From Zeus faber (Eukaryota > Chordata > Actinopteri > Zeiformes > Zeidae): a stretch of DNA of 64,000 nt. The position numbers were made by a program, and so were the translations under genes. Position 1 is the first letter of the stretch, and the number at the start of each line of letters is the position of its first letter. Where the stretch lies: contig OY482855.1 of assembly GCA_960531495.1 (NCBI GenBank), positions 1,984,001 through 2,048,000 of the forward strand. Reading direction: 5' to 3'. Below the pieces are notes generated by a model, which did no database searches, was not told the origin of the DNA, and saw nothing but the letters and a program-made list of their open reading frames with translations. Positions 47,091-59,800 of this stretch are shown one piece after another.

Positions 47091-50000
47091 GAAAGAATGA
47101 AAGATTTAAAGAAAGAATGAAAGAAAGATTGAAACATTGAAACATTGAAAGAAAGAATGAAAAAGATTGAAAGATTGAAAGAAAGATTTAAAGAAAGATT
47201 GAAAGACTGAAAGAAACAAAGATTGAAATAAAGAATGAAAGAAATATTGAAAGAAAGATTGAAAGAAAGAAAGATTGAATGATTGAATGATTGAAAGAAA
47301 GACTGAAAGAAAGAATGACGGACAGAAAGATTGAAAGAAAGAATGAAAGAAAGATTGAGAAAAAGATTGAAAGACTGAAAGAAAGAATGAAAGAAACATT
47401 GAAAGATTAAACAATTGAAAGAAAGATTGCAAGAAAAATGGAAAGAATGAAAGATTGAAATAATAATTGAAAGTTTGAAAGAAAGATTGAAAGAAAGATT
47501 TAAAGAAAGAAAGATTGAAAGAAATATTGAAAGAAAGATTGAAAGAAATAAAAGAAAGATTGAAAGAAAGAATGAAAGAAAGATTGAACGATTGGAAGAA
47601 ATATTGAAAGAAAGATAGATTGAAAGTAAGATAGATTGAAAGAAAGAATGAAAGAAAGATTGAAAGATTTAAAGAAAGAATGAAATAAAGATTGAAAGAT
47701 TGAAATATTGAAAAAAAGAATGAAAGAAAGATTGAAAGATTGAAAGAAAGATTGAAAGAAAGATTTAAAGAAAGATTGAAAGACTGAAAGAAACAAAGAT
47801 TGAATTAAAGAATGAAAGAAAGATTGAAAGAAAGAAAGATTGAATGATTGAATGATTGAAAGAAAGACTGAAAGAAAGAATGACGGACAGAAAGATTGAA
47901 AGAAAGAATGAAAGAAAGATTGAAAAAAAGATTGAAAGACTGAAAGAAAGAATGAAAGAAACATTGAAAGATTAAACAATTGAAAGAAAGATTGCAAGAA
48001 AAATGGAAAGAATGAAAGATTGAAATAATGATTGAAAGTTTGAAAGAGAGATTTAAACAAAGAAAGATTGAAAGTAAGAAAGATAGAAAGAATGAATGAA
48101 AGAAATATTGAAATATTGAAAGAAAGATTGAATGTTTGAAAAAAGATTGAAAGTATTAAAGATCGAAAGAAATATTTAAAGAAAGATTGAAAGATTGAAA
48201 GAAAGAATGAAAGATTAAACAATTGAAAGAAAGATTGGAAGAAAGATTGAAAGAAAGTTGGAAAGAAAGAAAGATTGAAACAAATAATGAAAGAAAGATT
48301 GAACGATTGGAAGAAATATTGAAAGATAGAAAAATTGAAAGTAAGAAAGAATGAAAGCAAGATTGAAAGATTGAAAGAAAGAAAGATTGAAAGATAGATT
48401 GAAAAAAAGATTGAAAGACTGAAAGAAAGAATGAAAGAAAGATTAAAAGATAGATGAAAGAAAGATTTATAGAAAGAAAGATTGAAAGAAATAACAAAAG
48501 AAAGATTGAAAGATTGGAAGAAATATTGAAAGATAGAAAAATTGAAAGTAAGAAAGATTGAAAGAAAGATTGAAAGATTGAAAGAAAGAATGAAAGAAAG
48601 ATTGAAAGATTGAAATATTGAAAGATAGAATGAGAGAAAGATTGAAAGATTGAAAGAAAGATTGAAAGAAAGATTGAAAGATTGAAAGAAAGATTGAATG
48701 TTTGAAAGAAAGATTGAAAGAAAGATTTAAAGAAAGAAAGATTGAAAGAAATATTGAAAGAAAGATTGAAAGATTGAAAGAAAGATTGAAAGATTGAAAT
48801 AATGATTGAAAGTTTGAAAGAAAGATTTAAAGAAAGAAAGATTGAAAGTAAGAAAGATTGAAATAAATATTGAAAGAAAGATTGAAAGATTGAAAGAAAG
48901 ATTGAAAGTAAGAATGAAAGAAAGATTGAAAGAAAGATTGAAAAAAAGAAAGATTGAAAGAAAGATTGAAAGACTGAAGGAAAGAATGAAAGAAAGATTG
49001 AAAGAAAGATTGAAAGAAAGATTGAAAGAAAGAAAGAATGAAAGAAAGATTGAAAGAAAGAATGAAAAATTGAAAGAAGGAATGAAAGAACGATTGAAAG
49101 AAAGAATGAAAGAAAGATTGAAAGATTGAAAGAAATATTGAAAGAAAGAGAGAATGAAAGTAAGAAAGATTGAAAGAAAGATTGAAAGTAATAAAGATTG
49201 AAAGAAAGAATGAAAGAAAAATTGAAAGATTGATAGATTGAAAGAAAGATTGAAAGAAAGATATAAAGAAAGATTGAAAGACTGAAAGAAAGAATGAATA
49301 AAAGAATTAAAGAAAGATTGAAAGATTGAAAGAAAGATTGAAAGAAAGAAAGATTATAGAAAGAATGAAAGAAAGATTGAAAAAAGAAAGAAAGATTGAA
49401 AGAAATATTGAAAGATTGAAAGAAAGAATGAAAGAAAGATTGAAAAAAGATTGAAAAAAAGAAAAATTGAAAGAAAGATTGAAAGAAATATTGAAAGACT
49501 GAAGGAAAGAATGAATGAAAGATGGAAAGAAAGATTGAATGAAAGAAAGATTGAAAGTAAGAAAGATTGAAAGAAATATTGAAAGAAAGATTGAAAGATT
49601 GAAAGAAAGAATGAAAGAAAGATTGAAAGATTGAAAGATTGAAAGAAAGAATGAAAGAAAGAGTGAAAGATTGAAAGAAAAATTGAAAGAAAGATTGAAA
49701 GATTGAAAGATTGAAAGAAAGATTGAAAGTTTGAAAGAAATATTGAAAGACTGAAAGAAAGATTGCAAGAAAGATTGAAAAAAGAAAGAAAGATTGAAAG
49801 ATTCAATGAAAGAAAGATTGAAAGATTAAAAGAAAGAATGAAAGAAAGATTGAAAAATTGAAAGATTGAAAGAAAGACTAAAAGAAAGAAAGAACGATTG
49901 AAAGAAAGATTGAAAGAAAGATTGAAAGAAAGAAAGATTGTAAGAAAGAATGAAAGAAAGAAAGAAAGAAAGATTGAAAGTTTGAAAGAAAGAATGAAAG

Positions 50001-53000
50001 AATTAAAGAAAGATTGAAAGAAATATTGAAAGAAAGAATGAAAGAAAGATTGAAAGATTAAACAATTGAAAGAAAGATTGCAAGAAGGATTGAAAAAAGA
50101 AAGATTGAAAGAAATAATAAAAGAAAGATTGAACGATTGGAAGAAATATTGAAAGATAGAAAAATTGAAAGTAAGAAAGATTGAAAGAAATAATGAAAGA
50201 AAGATTAGAAGATTGAAAGAAAGAATGAAAGAAAGATTGAAAGATTGAAATATTGAAAGAAAGAATGAAAGAAAGACTGAAAGATTGAAAGAAAGATTGA
50301 AAGAAAGATTGAAAGATTGAATGATTGAAAGAAAGACTGAAAGAAAGAATGACGGACAGAAAGATTGAAAGAAAGAATGAAAGAAAGATTGAGAAAAAGA
50401 TTGAAAGACTGAAAGAAAGAATGAAAGAAACATTGAAAGATTAAACAATTGAAAGAAAGATTGCAAGAAAAATGGAAAGAATGAAAGATTGAAATAATAA
50501 TTGAAAGTTTGAAAGAAAGATTGAAAGAAAGATTTAAAGAAAGAAAGATTGAAAGAAATATTGAAAGAAAGATTGAAAGAAATAAAAGAAAGATTGAAAG
50601 AAAGAATGAAAGAAAGATTGAACGATTGGAAGAAATATTGAAAGAAAGATAGATTGAAAGTAAGATAGATTGAAAGAAAGAATGAAAGAAAGATTGAAAG
50701 ATTTAAAGAAAGAATGAAAGAAAGATTGAAAGATTGAAATATTGAAAAAAAGAATGAAAGAAAGATTGAAAGATTGAAAGAAAGATTGAAAGAAAGATTT
50801 AAAGAAAGATTGAAAGACTGAAAGAAACAAAGATTGAATTAAAGAATGAAAGAAAGATTGAAAGAAAGAAAGATTGAATGATTGAATGATTGAAAGAAAG
50901 ACTGAAAGAAAGAATGACGGACAGAAAGATTGAAAGAAAGAATGAAAGAAAGATTGAAAAAAAGATTGAAAGACTGAAAGAAAGAATGAAAGAAACATTG
51001 AAAGATTAAACAATTGAAAGAAAGATTGCAAGAAAAATGGAAAGAATGAAAGATTGAAATAATGATTGAAAGTTTGAAAGAGAGATTTAAACAAAGAAAG
51101 ATTGAAAGTAAGAAAGATAGAAAGAATGAATGAAAGAAATATTGAAATATTGAAAGAAAGATTGAATGTTTGAAAAAAGATTGAAAGTATTAAAGATCGA
51201 AAGAAATATTTAAAGAAAGATTGAAAGATTGAAAGAAAGAATGAAAGATTAAACAATTGAAAGAAAGATTGGAAGAAAGATTGAAAGAAAGTTGGAAAGA
51301 AAGATTGAAAGAAAGAAAGATTGAAACAAATAATGAAAGAAAGATTGAACGATTGGAAGAAATATTGAAAGATAGAAAAATTGAAAGTAAGAAAGAATGA
51401 AAGCAAGATTGAAAGATTGAAAGAAAGAAAGATTGAAAGATAGATTGAAAAAAAGATTGAAAGACTGAAAGAAAGAATGAAAGAAAGATTAAAAGATAGA
51501 TGAAAGAAAGATTTATAGAAAGAAAGATTGAAAGAAATAACAAAAGAAAGATTGAAAGATTGGAAGAAATATTGAAAGATAGAAAAATTGAAAGTAAGAA
51601 AGATTGAAAGAAAGATTGAAAGATTGAAAGAAAGAATGAAAGAAAGATTGAAAGATTGAAATATTGAAAGATAGAATGAGAGAAAGATTGAAAGATTGAA
51701 AGAAAGATTGAAAGAAAGATTGAAAGATTGAAAGAAAGATTGAATGTTTGAAAGAAAGATTGAAAGAAAGATTTAAAGAAAGAAAGATTGAAAGAAATAT
51801 TGAAAGAAAGATTGAAAGATTGAAAGAAAGATTGAAAGATTGAAATAATGATTGAAAGTTTGAAAGAAAGATTTAAAGAAAGAAAGATTGAAAGTAAGAA
51901 AGATTGAAATAAATATTGAAAGAAAGATTGAAAGATTGAAAGAAAGATTGAAAGTAAGAATGAAAGAAAGATTGAAAGAAAGATTGAAAAAAAGAAAGAT
52001 TGAAAGAAAGATTGAAAGACTGAAGGAAAGAATGAAAGAAAGATTGAAAGAAAGATTGAAAGAAAGATTGAAAGAAAGAAAGAATGAAAGAAAGATTGAA
52101 AGAAAGAATGAAAAATTGAAAGAAGGAATGAAAGAACGATTGAAAGAAAGAATGAAAGAAAGATTGAAAGATTGAAAGAAATATTGAAAGAAAGAGAGAA
52201 TGAAAGTAAGAAAGATTGAAAGAAAGATTGAAAGTAATAAAGATTGAAAGAAAGAATGAAAGAAAAATTGAAAGATTGATAGATTGAAAGAAAGATTGAA
52301 AGAAAGATATAAAGAAAGATTGAAAGACTGAAAGAAAGAATGAATAAAAGAATTAAAGAAAGATTGAAAGATTGAAAGAAAGATTGAAAGAAAGAAAGAT
52401 TATAGAAAGAATGAAAGAAAGATTGAAAAAAGAAAGAAAGATTGAAAGAAATATTGAAAGATTGAAAGAAAGAATGAAAGAAAGATTGAAAAAAGATTGA
52501 AAAAAAGAAAAATTGAAAGAAAGATTGAAAGAAATATTGAAAGACTGAAGGAAAGAATGAATGAAAGATGGAAAGAAAGATTGAATGAAAGAAAGATTGA
52601 AAGTAAGAAAGATTGAAAGAAATATTGAAAGAAAGATTGAAAGATTGAAAGAAAGAATGAAAGAAAGATTGAAAGATTGAAAGATTGAAAGAAAGAATGA
52701 AAGAAAGAGTGAAAGATTGAAAGAAAAATTGAAAGAAAGATTGAAAGATTGAAAGATTGAAAGAAAGATTGAAAGTTTGAAAGAAATATTGAAAGACTGA
52801 AAGAAAGATTGCAAGAAAGATTGAAAAAAGAAAGAAAGATTGAAAGATTCAATGAAAGAAAGATTGAAAGATTAAAAGAAAGAATGAAAGAAAGATTGAA
52901 AAATTGAAAGATTGAAAGAAAGACTAAAAGAAAGAAAGAACGATTGAAAGAAAGATTGAAAGAAAGATTGAAAGAAAGAAAGATTGTAAGAAAGAATGAA

Positions 53001-54240
53001 AGAAAGAAAGAAAGAAAGATTGAAAGTTTGAAAGAAAGAATGAAAGAATTAAAGAAAGATTGAAAGAAATATTGAAAGAAAGAATGAAAGAAAGATTGAA
53101 AGATTAAACAATTGAAAGAAAGATTGCAAGAAGGATTGAAAAAAGAAAGATTGAAAGAAATAATAAAAGAAAGATTGAACGATTGGAAGAAATATTGAAA
53201 GATAGAAAAATTGAAAGTAAGAAAGATTGAAAGAAATAATGAAAGAAAGATTGAAAGATTGAAAGAAAGAATGAAAGAAAGATTGAAAGATTGAAATATT
53301 GAAAGATAGAATGAAAGAAAGATTGAAAGATTGAAAGAAAGATTGAAAGAAAGATTGAAAGATTGAAAGATTGAAAGAAAGATTGAATGTTTGAAAGAAA
53401 GATTGAAAGAAAGATTGAAAGAAAGAAAGATTGAAAGAAATAATGAAAGAAAGATTGAACGATTGGAAGAAATATTGAAAGATAAAAAAATTGAAAGTAA
53501 GAAAGATTGAAAGAAATAATGAAAGAAAGATTGAAAGATTGAAAGAAAGAATGAAAGAAAGATTGAAAGATTGAAATATTGAAAGATAGAATGAAAGAAA
53601 GATTGAAAGATTGAAAGAAAGATTGAAAGAAAGATTGAAAGATTGAAAGATTGAAAGAAAGATTGAATGTTTGAAAGAAAGATTGAATGTTTGAAAGAAA
53701 GATTGAAAGAAAGATTGAAAGAAAGAAAGATTGAAAGAAAGAATGAAAGAAAGATTGAAAGATAGATGGAAAGAAAGATTGAAAGAAAGAAACATTGAAA
53801 GAATAACAAAAGAAAGATTGAAAGATTGGAAGAAATATTGAAAGATAGAAAAATTGAAAGAAAGAAAGATTGAAAAAAAGAATTAAAGAAAGATTGAAAG
53901 ATTGAAAGATTGAAAGAAAGAATGAAAGAAAGATTGAAATATTGAAAGAAAGAATGAAAGAAAGATTGAAAGATTGAAAGATTGAAATAACGATTGAAAG
54001 TTTGAAAGAAAGATTGAAAGAAAGATTTAAAGAAAGAAAGATTGAAAGAAATATTGAAAGAAAGATTGAAAGATTGAAAGAAAGATTGAAAGAAAGAATG
54101 AAAGAAAGATTGAACGATTGAAATATTGAAATAAAGAATGAAAGTTTGAAAGAAAGATTGAAAGAAAGTTTTAAAGAAAGAAAGATTGAAAGTAAAAAAG
54201 ATTGAAAGAAATATTGAAAGAAAGATTGAAAGAAATAACA
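46921..54240 (+). repeat. Family A block 4 (duplicated)
   Basis: Family A landmarks with tgacggacag at 47318, 47883, 50352 and 50917 (within-pair spacing 565 both times) and head segments ending near 48497 and 51543. The block holds two copies of a roughly 3-kb A unit, followed by the usual A-to-B transition (gaaagttttaaag near 54168). Confidence 0.84.
47285..53370 (+). repeat. 3046-bp tandem duplication inside A block 4
   Basis: About 47285-50325 and about 50331-53370 are direct copies. The offset is 3034 at the first tgacggacag pair and 3046 from about 48.2 kb on, a 12-bp difference. Both share a variant not present in the equivalent A blocks near 18.6 and 36.8 kb: gaaagtaagaatgaaag, where the others read gaaagaaagaatgaaag. 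They also translate identically over stretches of 95 and 153 codons. The copies are therefore each other's closest relatives and recent. Confidence 0.87.
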
Positions 54241-56455
54241 AAAGAAAGATTGAAAGAAAGACTAAAAGAAAGAAAGAACGATTGAAATAAAGATTGAAAG
54301 AAAGAAAGATTGAAAGTCATATAAATTGAAAGAAAGAATGAAAGAAAGATTGAACGATTAAAAGAAAGATTGAAAGAAAGAAAGATTGAAAGAAAGAATG
54401 AAAGACAGATTGAAAGAAAGAATGAAAGAAAGATTGAAAGAAAGAATGAAAGAATGAAAAAAAGATTTAAAGATTGAAAGAAATATTGAAAGTAATAAAA
54501 ATTTAAAGAAAGAATGAAAGAAAGATTGAAAGTTAGAAAGATTGAAAGAAAGATTGAAAGAACGATTGATAGAAAGATTGAAAGAAAGATTGAAAAAAAG
54601 AATAAAAGAAAGATTGAAATAATGAAAGAAAGATTGAAAGAAATAATGAAAGAAGGAATGAAAGAATGAAAGAAATATTGAAAGAAATATTGAAAGTAAG
54701 AAAGATTGAAAAAAAGAATGAAAGAAAGATTGAAAGAAAGATTGAAAGAAGGAATGAAAGCATGAAAGAAAGATTGAAAGATTGAAAGAAATATTGAAAG
54801 AAAGAACGATTGAAAGATTGAAAGAAAGAATGAAAGATTGAAAGAAAGATTGAAAGATTGAAAGAAAGATTGAAAAAATGAAAGATTGAAAGAAAGAATA
54901 AAAGAAAGATTGAAAGAACGATTGAAAGATTGAAAGAAAGAATGAAAGAAAGATTAAAGGAAGGAATGAAAGAATGAAAGAAAGATTGAAAGATTGAAAG
55001 AAATATTGAAAGGAAGAAAGATTGAAAGTAAGAAAGTTGAAAGATTAAAAAAAAGAATAAAAGAAAGATTGAAAGATTGAAAAAAAGATTGAACGAAATA
55101 ATGAAAGAAAGATTGAAAGAAATAATGAAAGAAGGAATGAAAGAATGAAAGAAAGATTGAAAGAAATATTGAACGTAAGAAAGATTGAAAAAAAGAATGA
55201 ATAAAAGATTGAAAGAAAGATTGAAAAAAAGAAAGATTTAAAGAAATATTGAAAGAAAAATTTAAACAAAGATTGAAAGACTGAAAGAAAGATTGAATGA
55301 AAGAATGAAAGAAAGATTGAAAGAAAGATTGAAAGAAATAACGATTGAAAGTCATAAATTGAAAGAAAGAATGAAAGAAGATTGAAAGATTAAATGATTG
55401 AAAGAAAGATTGAAAGAAATAATGAAAGAAAGATTGAAAGAAATAATGGAAGAAGTAATGAAAGAATGAAAGAAAGATTGAAAGAAATACTGAAAGTAAG
55501 AAAGATTGAAAAAAAGAATGAAAGAAAGATTGAAAGAAAGATGGAAAAAAGAAAGATTGAAAGAAATATTGAAAGAAAAATTTAAAGAAAGATTGAAAGA
55601 TTGAAAGAAAGATTGAAAAAAAGAATAAAAGAAAGATTGAAAGATTGAAAGAAAGATTGAAATAAATAATGAAAGAAAGATTAAAGGAAGGAATGAAAGA
55701 ATGAAAGAAAGAAAGATTGAAAGATTGAAAAAAAGATTGAAAGAAATAATGAAAGAAAGATTGAAAGAAATAATGAAAGAAGGAATGAAAGAATGAAAGA
55801 AAGATTGAAAGAAATATTGAAAGTAAGAAAGATTGAAAAAAAGAATGAAAGAAAGATTGAAAGAAAGATTGAAAAAAAGAAAGATTTGAAGAAATATTGA
55901 AAGAAAAATTTAAACAAAGATTGAAAGAAAGAATGAAAGAAAGATTGAAAGAAAGAATGAAAGAATGAAAAAAAGATTTAAAGAATGAAAGAAAGATTGA
56001 AAGAAAGATTGAAAGAAAGAAAGATTGAAAGTCATTTAAATAGAAAGAAAGAATGAAAGAAAGATTGAACGATTGAAAGAAAGATTGAAATAAAGAAAGA
56101 TTGAAAGAAAGGATGAAAGACAGATTGAAAGAAAGAATGAAAGAAAGATTGAAAGAAAGAATGAAAGAATGAAAAAAAGATATAAAGATTGAAAGAAATA
56201 TTGAAAGAAAGAAAGATTGAAAGTAATAAAAATTGAAAGAAAGACTGAAAGAAAGATTGAAAGTAAGAAAGATTGAAAGAAAGATTGAAAGAAAGATTGA
56301 TAGAAAGATTGAAAGATTGAAAGATTGAAAGAAAGATTGAAAAAAAGAATAAAAGAAAGATTGAAAGAAAGATTGAAATAAATAATGAAAGAAAGATTAA
56401 AGGAAGGAATGAAAGAATGAAAGAAAGATTGAAAGATTGAATGAAATATTGAAAG
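54241..56455 (+). repeat. Family B block 4
   Basis: Family B landmarks (gtcat at about 54318, 55350 and 56033; aggaaggaatg; gtaataaaaattt). It corresponds to the start of B blocks 1-3. It ends where gaatgaaatattgaaag passes into family A sequence. No gene is seen. Confidence 0.82.
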
Positions 56456-56800
56456 AAAGAATGAAAGAAAGATTGAAAGATTGAAATATTGAAAGAAAGA
56501 ATGAAAGAAAGATTGAAAGATTGAAAGATTGAAATAAAGATTGAAAGTTTGAAAGAAAGATTGAAAGAAAGATTTAAAGAAAGAATGATTGAAAGAAATA
56601 TTGAAAGAAAGATTGAAAGATTGAAAGAAAGATTGAAAGAAAGAATGAAAGAAAGATTGAACGATTGAAATATTGAAATAAAGAATGAAAGTTTGAAAGA
56701 AAGATTGAAAGAAAGTTTTAAAGAAAGAAAGATTGAAAGTAAAAAAGATTGAAAGAAATATTGAAAGAAAGATTGAAAGAAATAACAAAAGAAAGATTGA
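56456..56800 (+). repeat. Family A island between B blocks
   Basis: About 345 bp with family A features (gattgaaataaagattg, gaacgattgaaatattg, gaaagttttaaag, gaaataacaaaag). It matches the end of A block 4 at about 53900-54260. It separates two copies of B and marks the joint of the 2.5-kb duplication. Confidence 0.75.
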
Positions 56801-59800
56801 AAGAAAGACTAAAAGAAAGAAAGAACGATTGAAAGAAAGATTGAAAGAAAGAAAGATTGAAAGTCATATAAATTGAAAGAAAGAATGAAAGAAAGATTGA
56901 ACGATTAAAAGAAAGATTGAAAGAAAGAAAGATTGAAAGAAAGAATGAAAGACAGATTGAAAGAAAGAATGAAAGAAAGATTGAAAGAAAGAATGAAAGA
57001 ATGAAAAAAAGATTTAAAGATTGAAAGAAATATTGAAAGTAATACAAATTTAAAGAAAGAATGAAAGAAAGATTGAAAGTAAGAAAGATTGAAAGAAAGA
57101 TTGAAAGAACGATTGATAGAAAGATTGAAAGAAAGATTGAAAAAAAGAATAAAAGAAAGATTGAAATAATGAAAGAAAGATTGAAAGAAATAATGAAAGA
57201 AGGAATGAAAGAATGAAAGAAAGATTGAAAGAAATATTGAAAGTAAGAAAGATTGAAAAAAAGAATGAAAGAAAGATTGAAAGAAAGATTGAAAGAAGGA
57301 ATGAAAGCATGAAAGAAAGATTGAAAGATTGAAAGAAATATTGAAAGAAAGAACGATTGAAAGATTGAAAGAAAGAATGAAAGATTGAAAGAAAGATTGA
57401 AAGATTGAAAGAAAGATTGAAAAAATGAAAGATTGAAAGAAAGAATAAAAGAAAGATTGAAAGAACGATTGAAAGATTGAAAGAAAGAATGATAGAAGGA
57501 TTAAAGGAAGGAATGAAAGAATGAAAGAAAGATTGAAAGATTGAAAGAAATATTGAAAGGAAGAAAGATTGAAAGTAAGAAAGTTGAAAGATTAAAAAAA
57601 AGAATAAAAGAAAGATTGAAAGATTGAAAAAAAGATTGAACGAAATAATGAAAGAAAGATTGAAAGAAATAATGAAAGAAGGAATGAAAGAATGAAAGAA
57701 AGATTGAAAGAAATATTGAACGTAAGAAAGATTGAAAAAAAGAATGAATAAAAGATTGAAAGAAAGATTGAAAAAAAGAAAGATTTAAAGAAATATTGAA
57801 AGAAAAATTTAAACAAAGATTGAAAGACTGAAAGAAAGATTGAATGAAAGAATGAAAGAAAGATTGAAAGAAAGATTGAAAGAAAGAACGATTGAAAGTC
57901 ATAAATTGAAAGAAAGAATGAAAGAAGATTGAAAGATTAAATGATTGAAAGAAAGATTGAAAGAAATAATGAAAGAAAGATTGAAAGAAATAATGGAAGA
58001 AGTAATGAAAGAATGAAAGAAAGATTGAAAGAAAGATGGAAAAAAGAAAGATTGAAAGAAATATTGAAAGAAAAATTTAAAGAAAGATTGAAAGATTGAA
58101 AGAAAGATTGAAAAAAAGAATAAAAGAAAGATTGAAAGATTGAAAGAAAGATTGAAATAAATAATGAAAGAAAGATTAAAGGAAGGAATGAAAGAATGAA
58201 AGAAAGAAAGATTGAAAGATTGAAAAAAAGATTGAAAGAAATAATGAAAGAAAGATTGAAAGAAATAATGAAAGAAGGAATGAAAGAATGAAAGAAAGAT
58301 TGAAAGAAATATTGAAAGTAAGAAAGATTGAAAAAAAGAATGAAAGAAAGATTGAAAGAAAGATTGAAAAAAAGAAAGATTTGAAGAAATATTGAAAGAA
58401 AAATTTAAACAAAGATTGAAAGAAAGAATGAAAGAAAGATTGAAAGAAAGAATGAAAGAATGAAAAAAAGATTTAAAGAATGAAAGAAAGATTGAAAGAA
58501 AGATTGAAAGAAAGAAAGATTGAAAGTCATTTAAATAGAAAGAAAGAATGAAAGAAAGATTGAAATAAAGAAAGATTGAAAGAAAGGATGAAAGACAGAT
58601 TGAAAGAAAGAATGAAAGAAAGATTGAAAGAAAGAATGAAAGAATGAAAAAAAGATATAAAGATTGAAAGAAATATTGAAAGAAAGAAAGATTGAAAGTA
58701 ATAAAAATTGAAAGAAAGACTGAAAGAAAGATTGAAAGTAAGAAAGATTGAAAGAAAGATTGAAAGAAAGATTGATAGAAAGATTGAAAGATTGAAAGAT
58801 TGAAAGAAAGATTGAAAAAAAGAATAAAAGAAAGATTGAAAGAAAGATTGAAATAAATAATGAAAGAAAGATTAAAGGAAGGAATGAAAGAATGAAAGAA
58901 AGATTGAAAGATTGAATGAAATATTGAAAGAAAGAAAGATTGAAAGTAAGAAAGATTGAAAGATTAAAAAAAAGAATAAAAGAAAGATTGAAAGATTGAA
59001 AAAAAGATTGAACGAAATAATGAAAGAAAGATTGAAAGAAATAATGAAAGATTGAAAGAAAGAATGAAAGAAAGATTGAAAGAAAGAAAGATTGAAAGAA
59101 AGAATGAAAGACAGATTAAAAGAAAGAATGAAAGAAAGATTGAAAGAAAGAATGAAAGAATGAAAAAAAGATTTAAAGATTGAAAGAAGTATTGAAAGAA
59201 AGAAAGATTGAAAGTAATAAAAATTGAAAGAAAGACTGAAAGAAAGATTGAAAGTAAGAAAGATTGAAAAAAAGATTGAAAAGAAAGATTGATAGAAAGA
59301 TTGAAAGATTGAAAGATTGAAAGAAAGATTGAAAAAAACAATAAAAGAAAGATTGAAAGATTGAAAGAAAGATTGAAATAAATAATGAAAGAAAGATTAA
59401 AGGAAGGAATGAAAGAATGAAAGAAAGATTGAAAGATTGAAAGAAATATTGAAAGAAAGAAAAATTGAAAGTAAGAAAGATTGAAAGATTTAAATAAAGA
59501 ATAAAAGAAAGATTGAAAGATTGAAAAAAAGATTGAAAGAAATAATGAAAGAAAGATTGAAAGAAATAATGAAAGAAGGAATGAAAGAATGAAAGAAAGA
59601 TTGAAAGAAATATTGAAAGTAAGAAAGATTGAAAAAAAGAATGAAAGAAAGATTGAAAGAAAGATTGAAAAAAAGAAAGATTTAAAGAAATATTGAAAGA
59701 AAAATTTAAACAAAGATTGAAAGACTGAAAGAAAGATTGAAAGAAAGAATGAAAGAATGAAAGAAAGATTGAAAGAAAGATTGAAAGAAAGAAAGATTGA

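Larger units (their letters stand above)
54200..58930 (+). repeat. Tandem duplication, period about 2.50-2.55 kb
   Basis: About 54200-56750 recurs from about 56750 to 58930. The landmark gactaaaag lies at 54260 and 56807 (offset 2547). Later landmarks are 2495 apart because the second copy lacks 52 bp (13 tetranucleotides), including the gaaatactgaaagtaag stretch near 55490. The first copy ends in a short family A piece (56456-56800) that supplies the junction. Confidence 0.8.
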
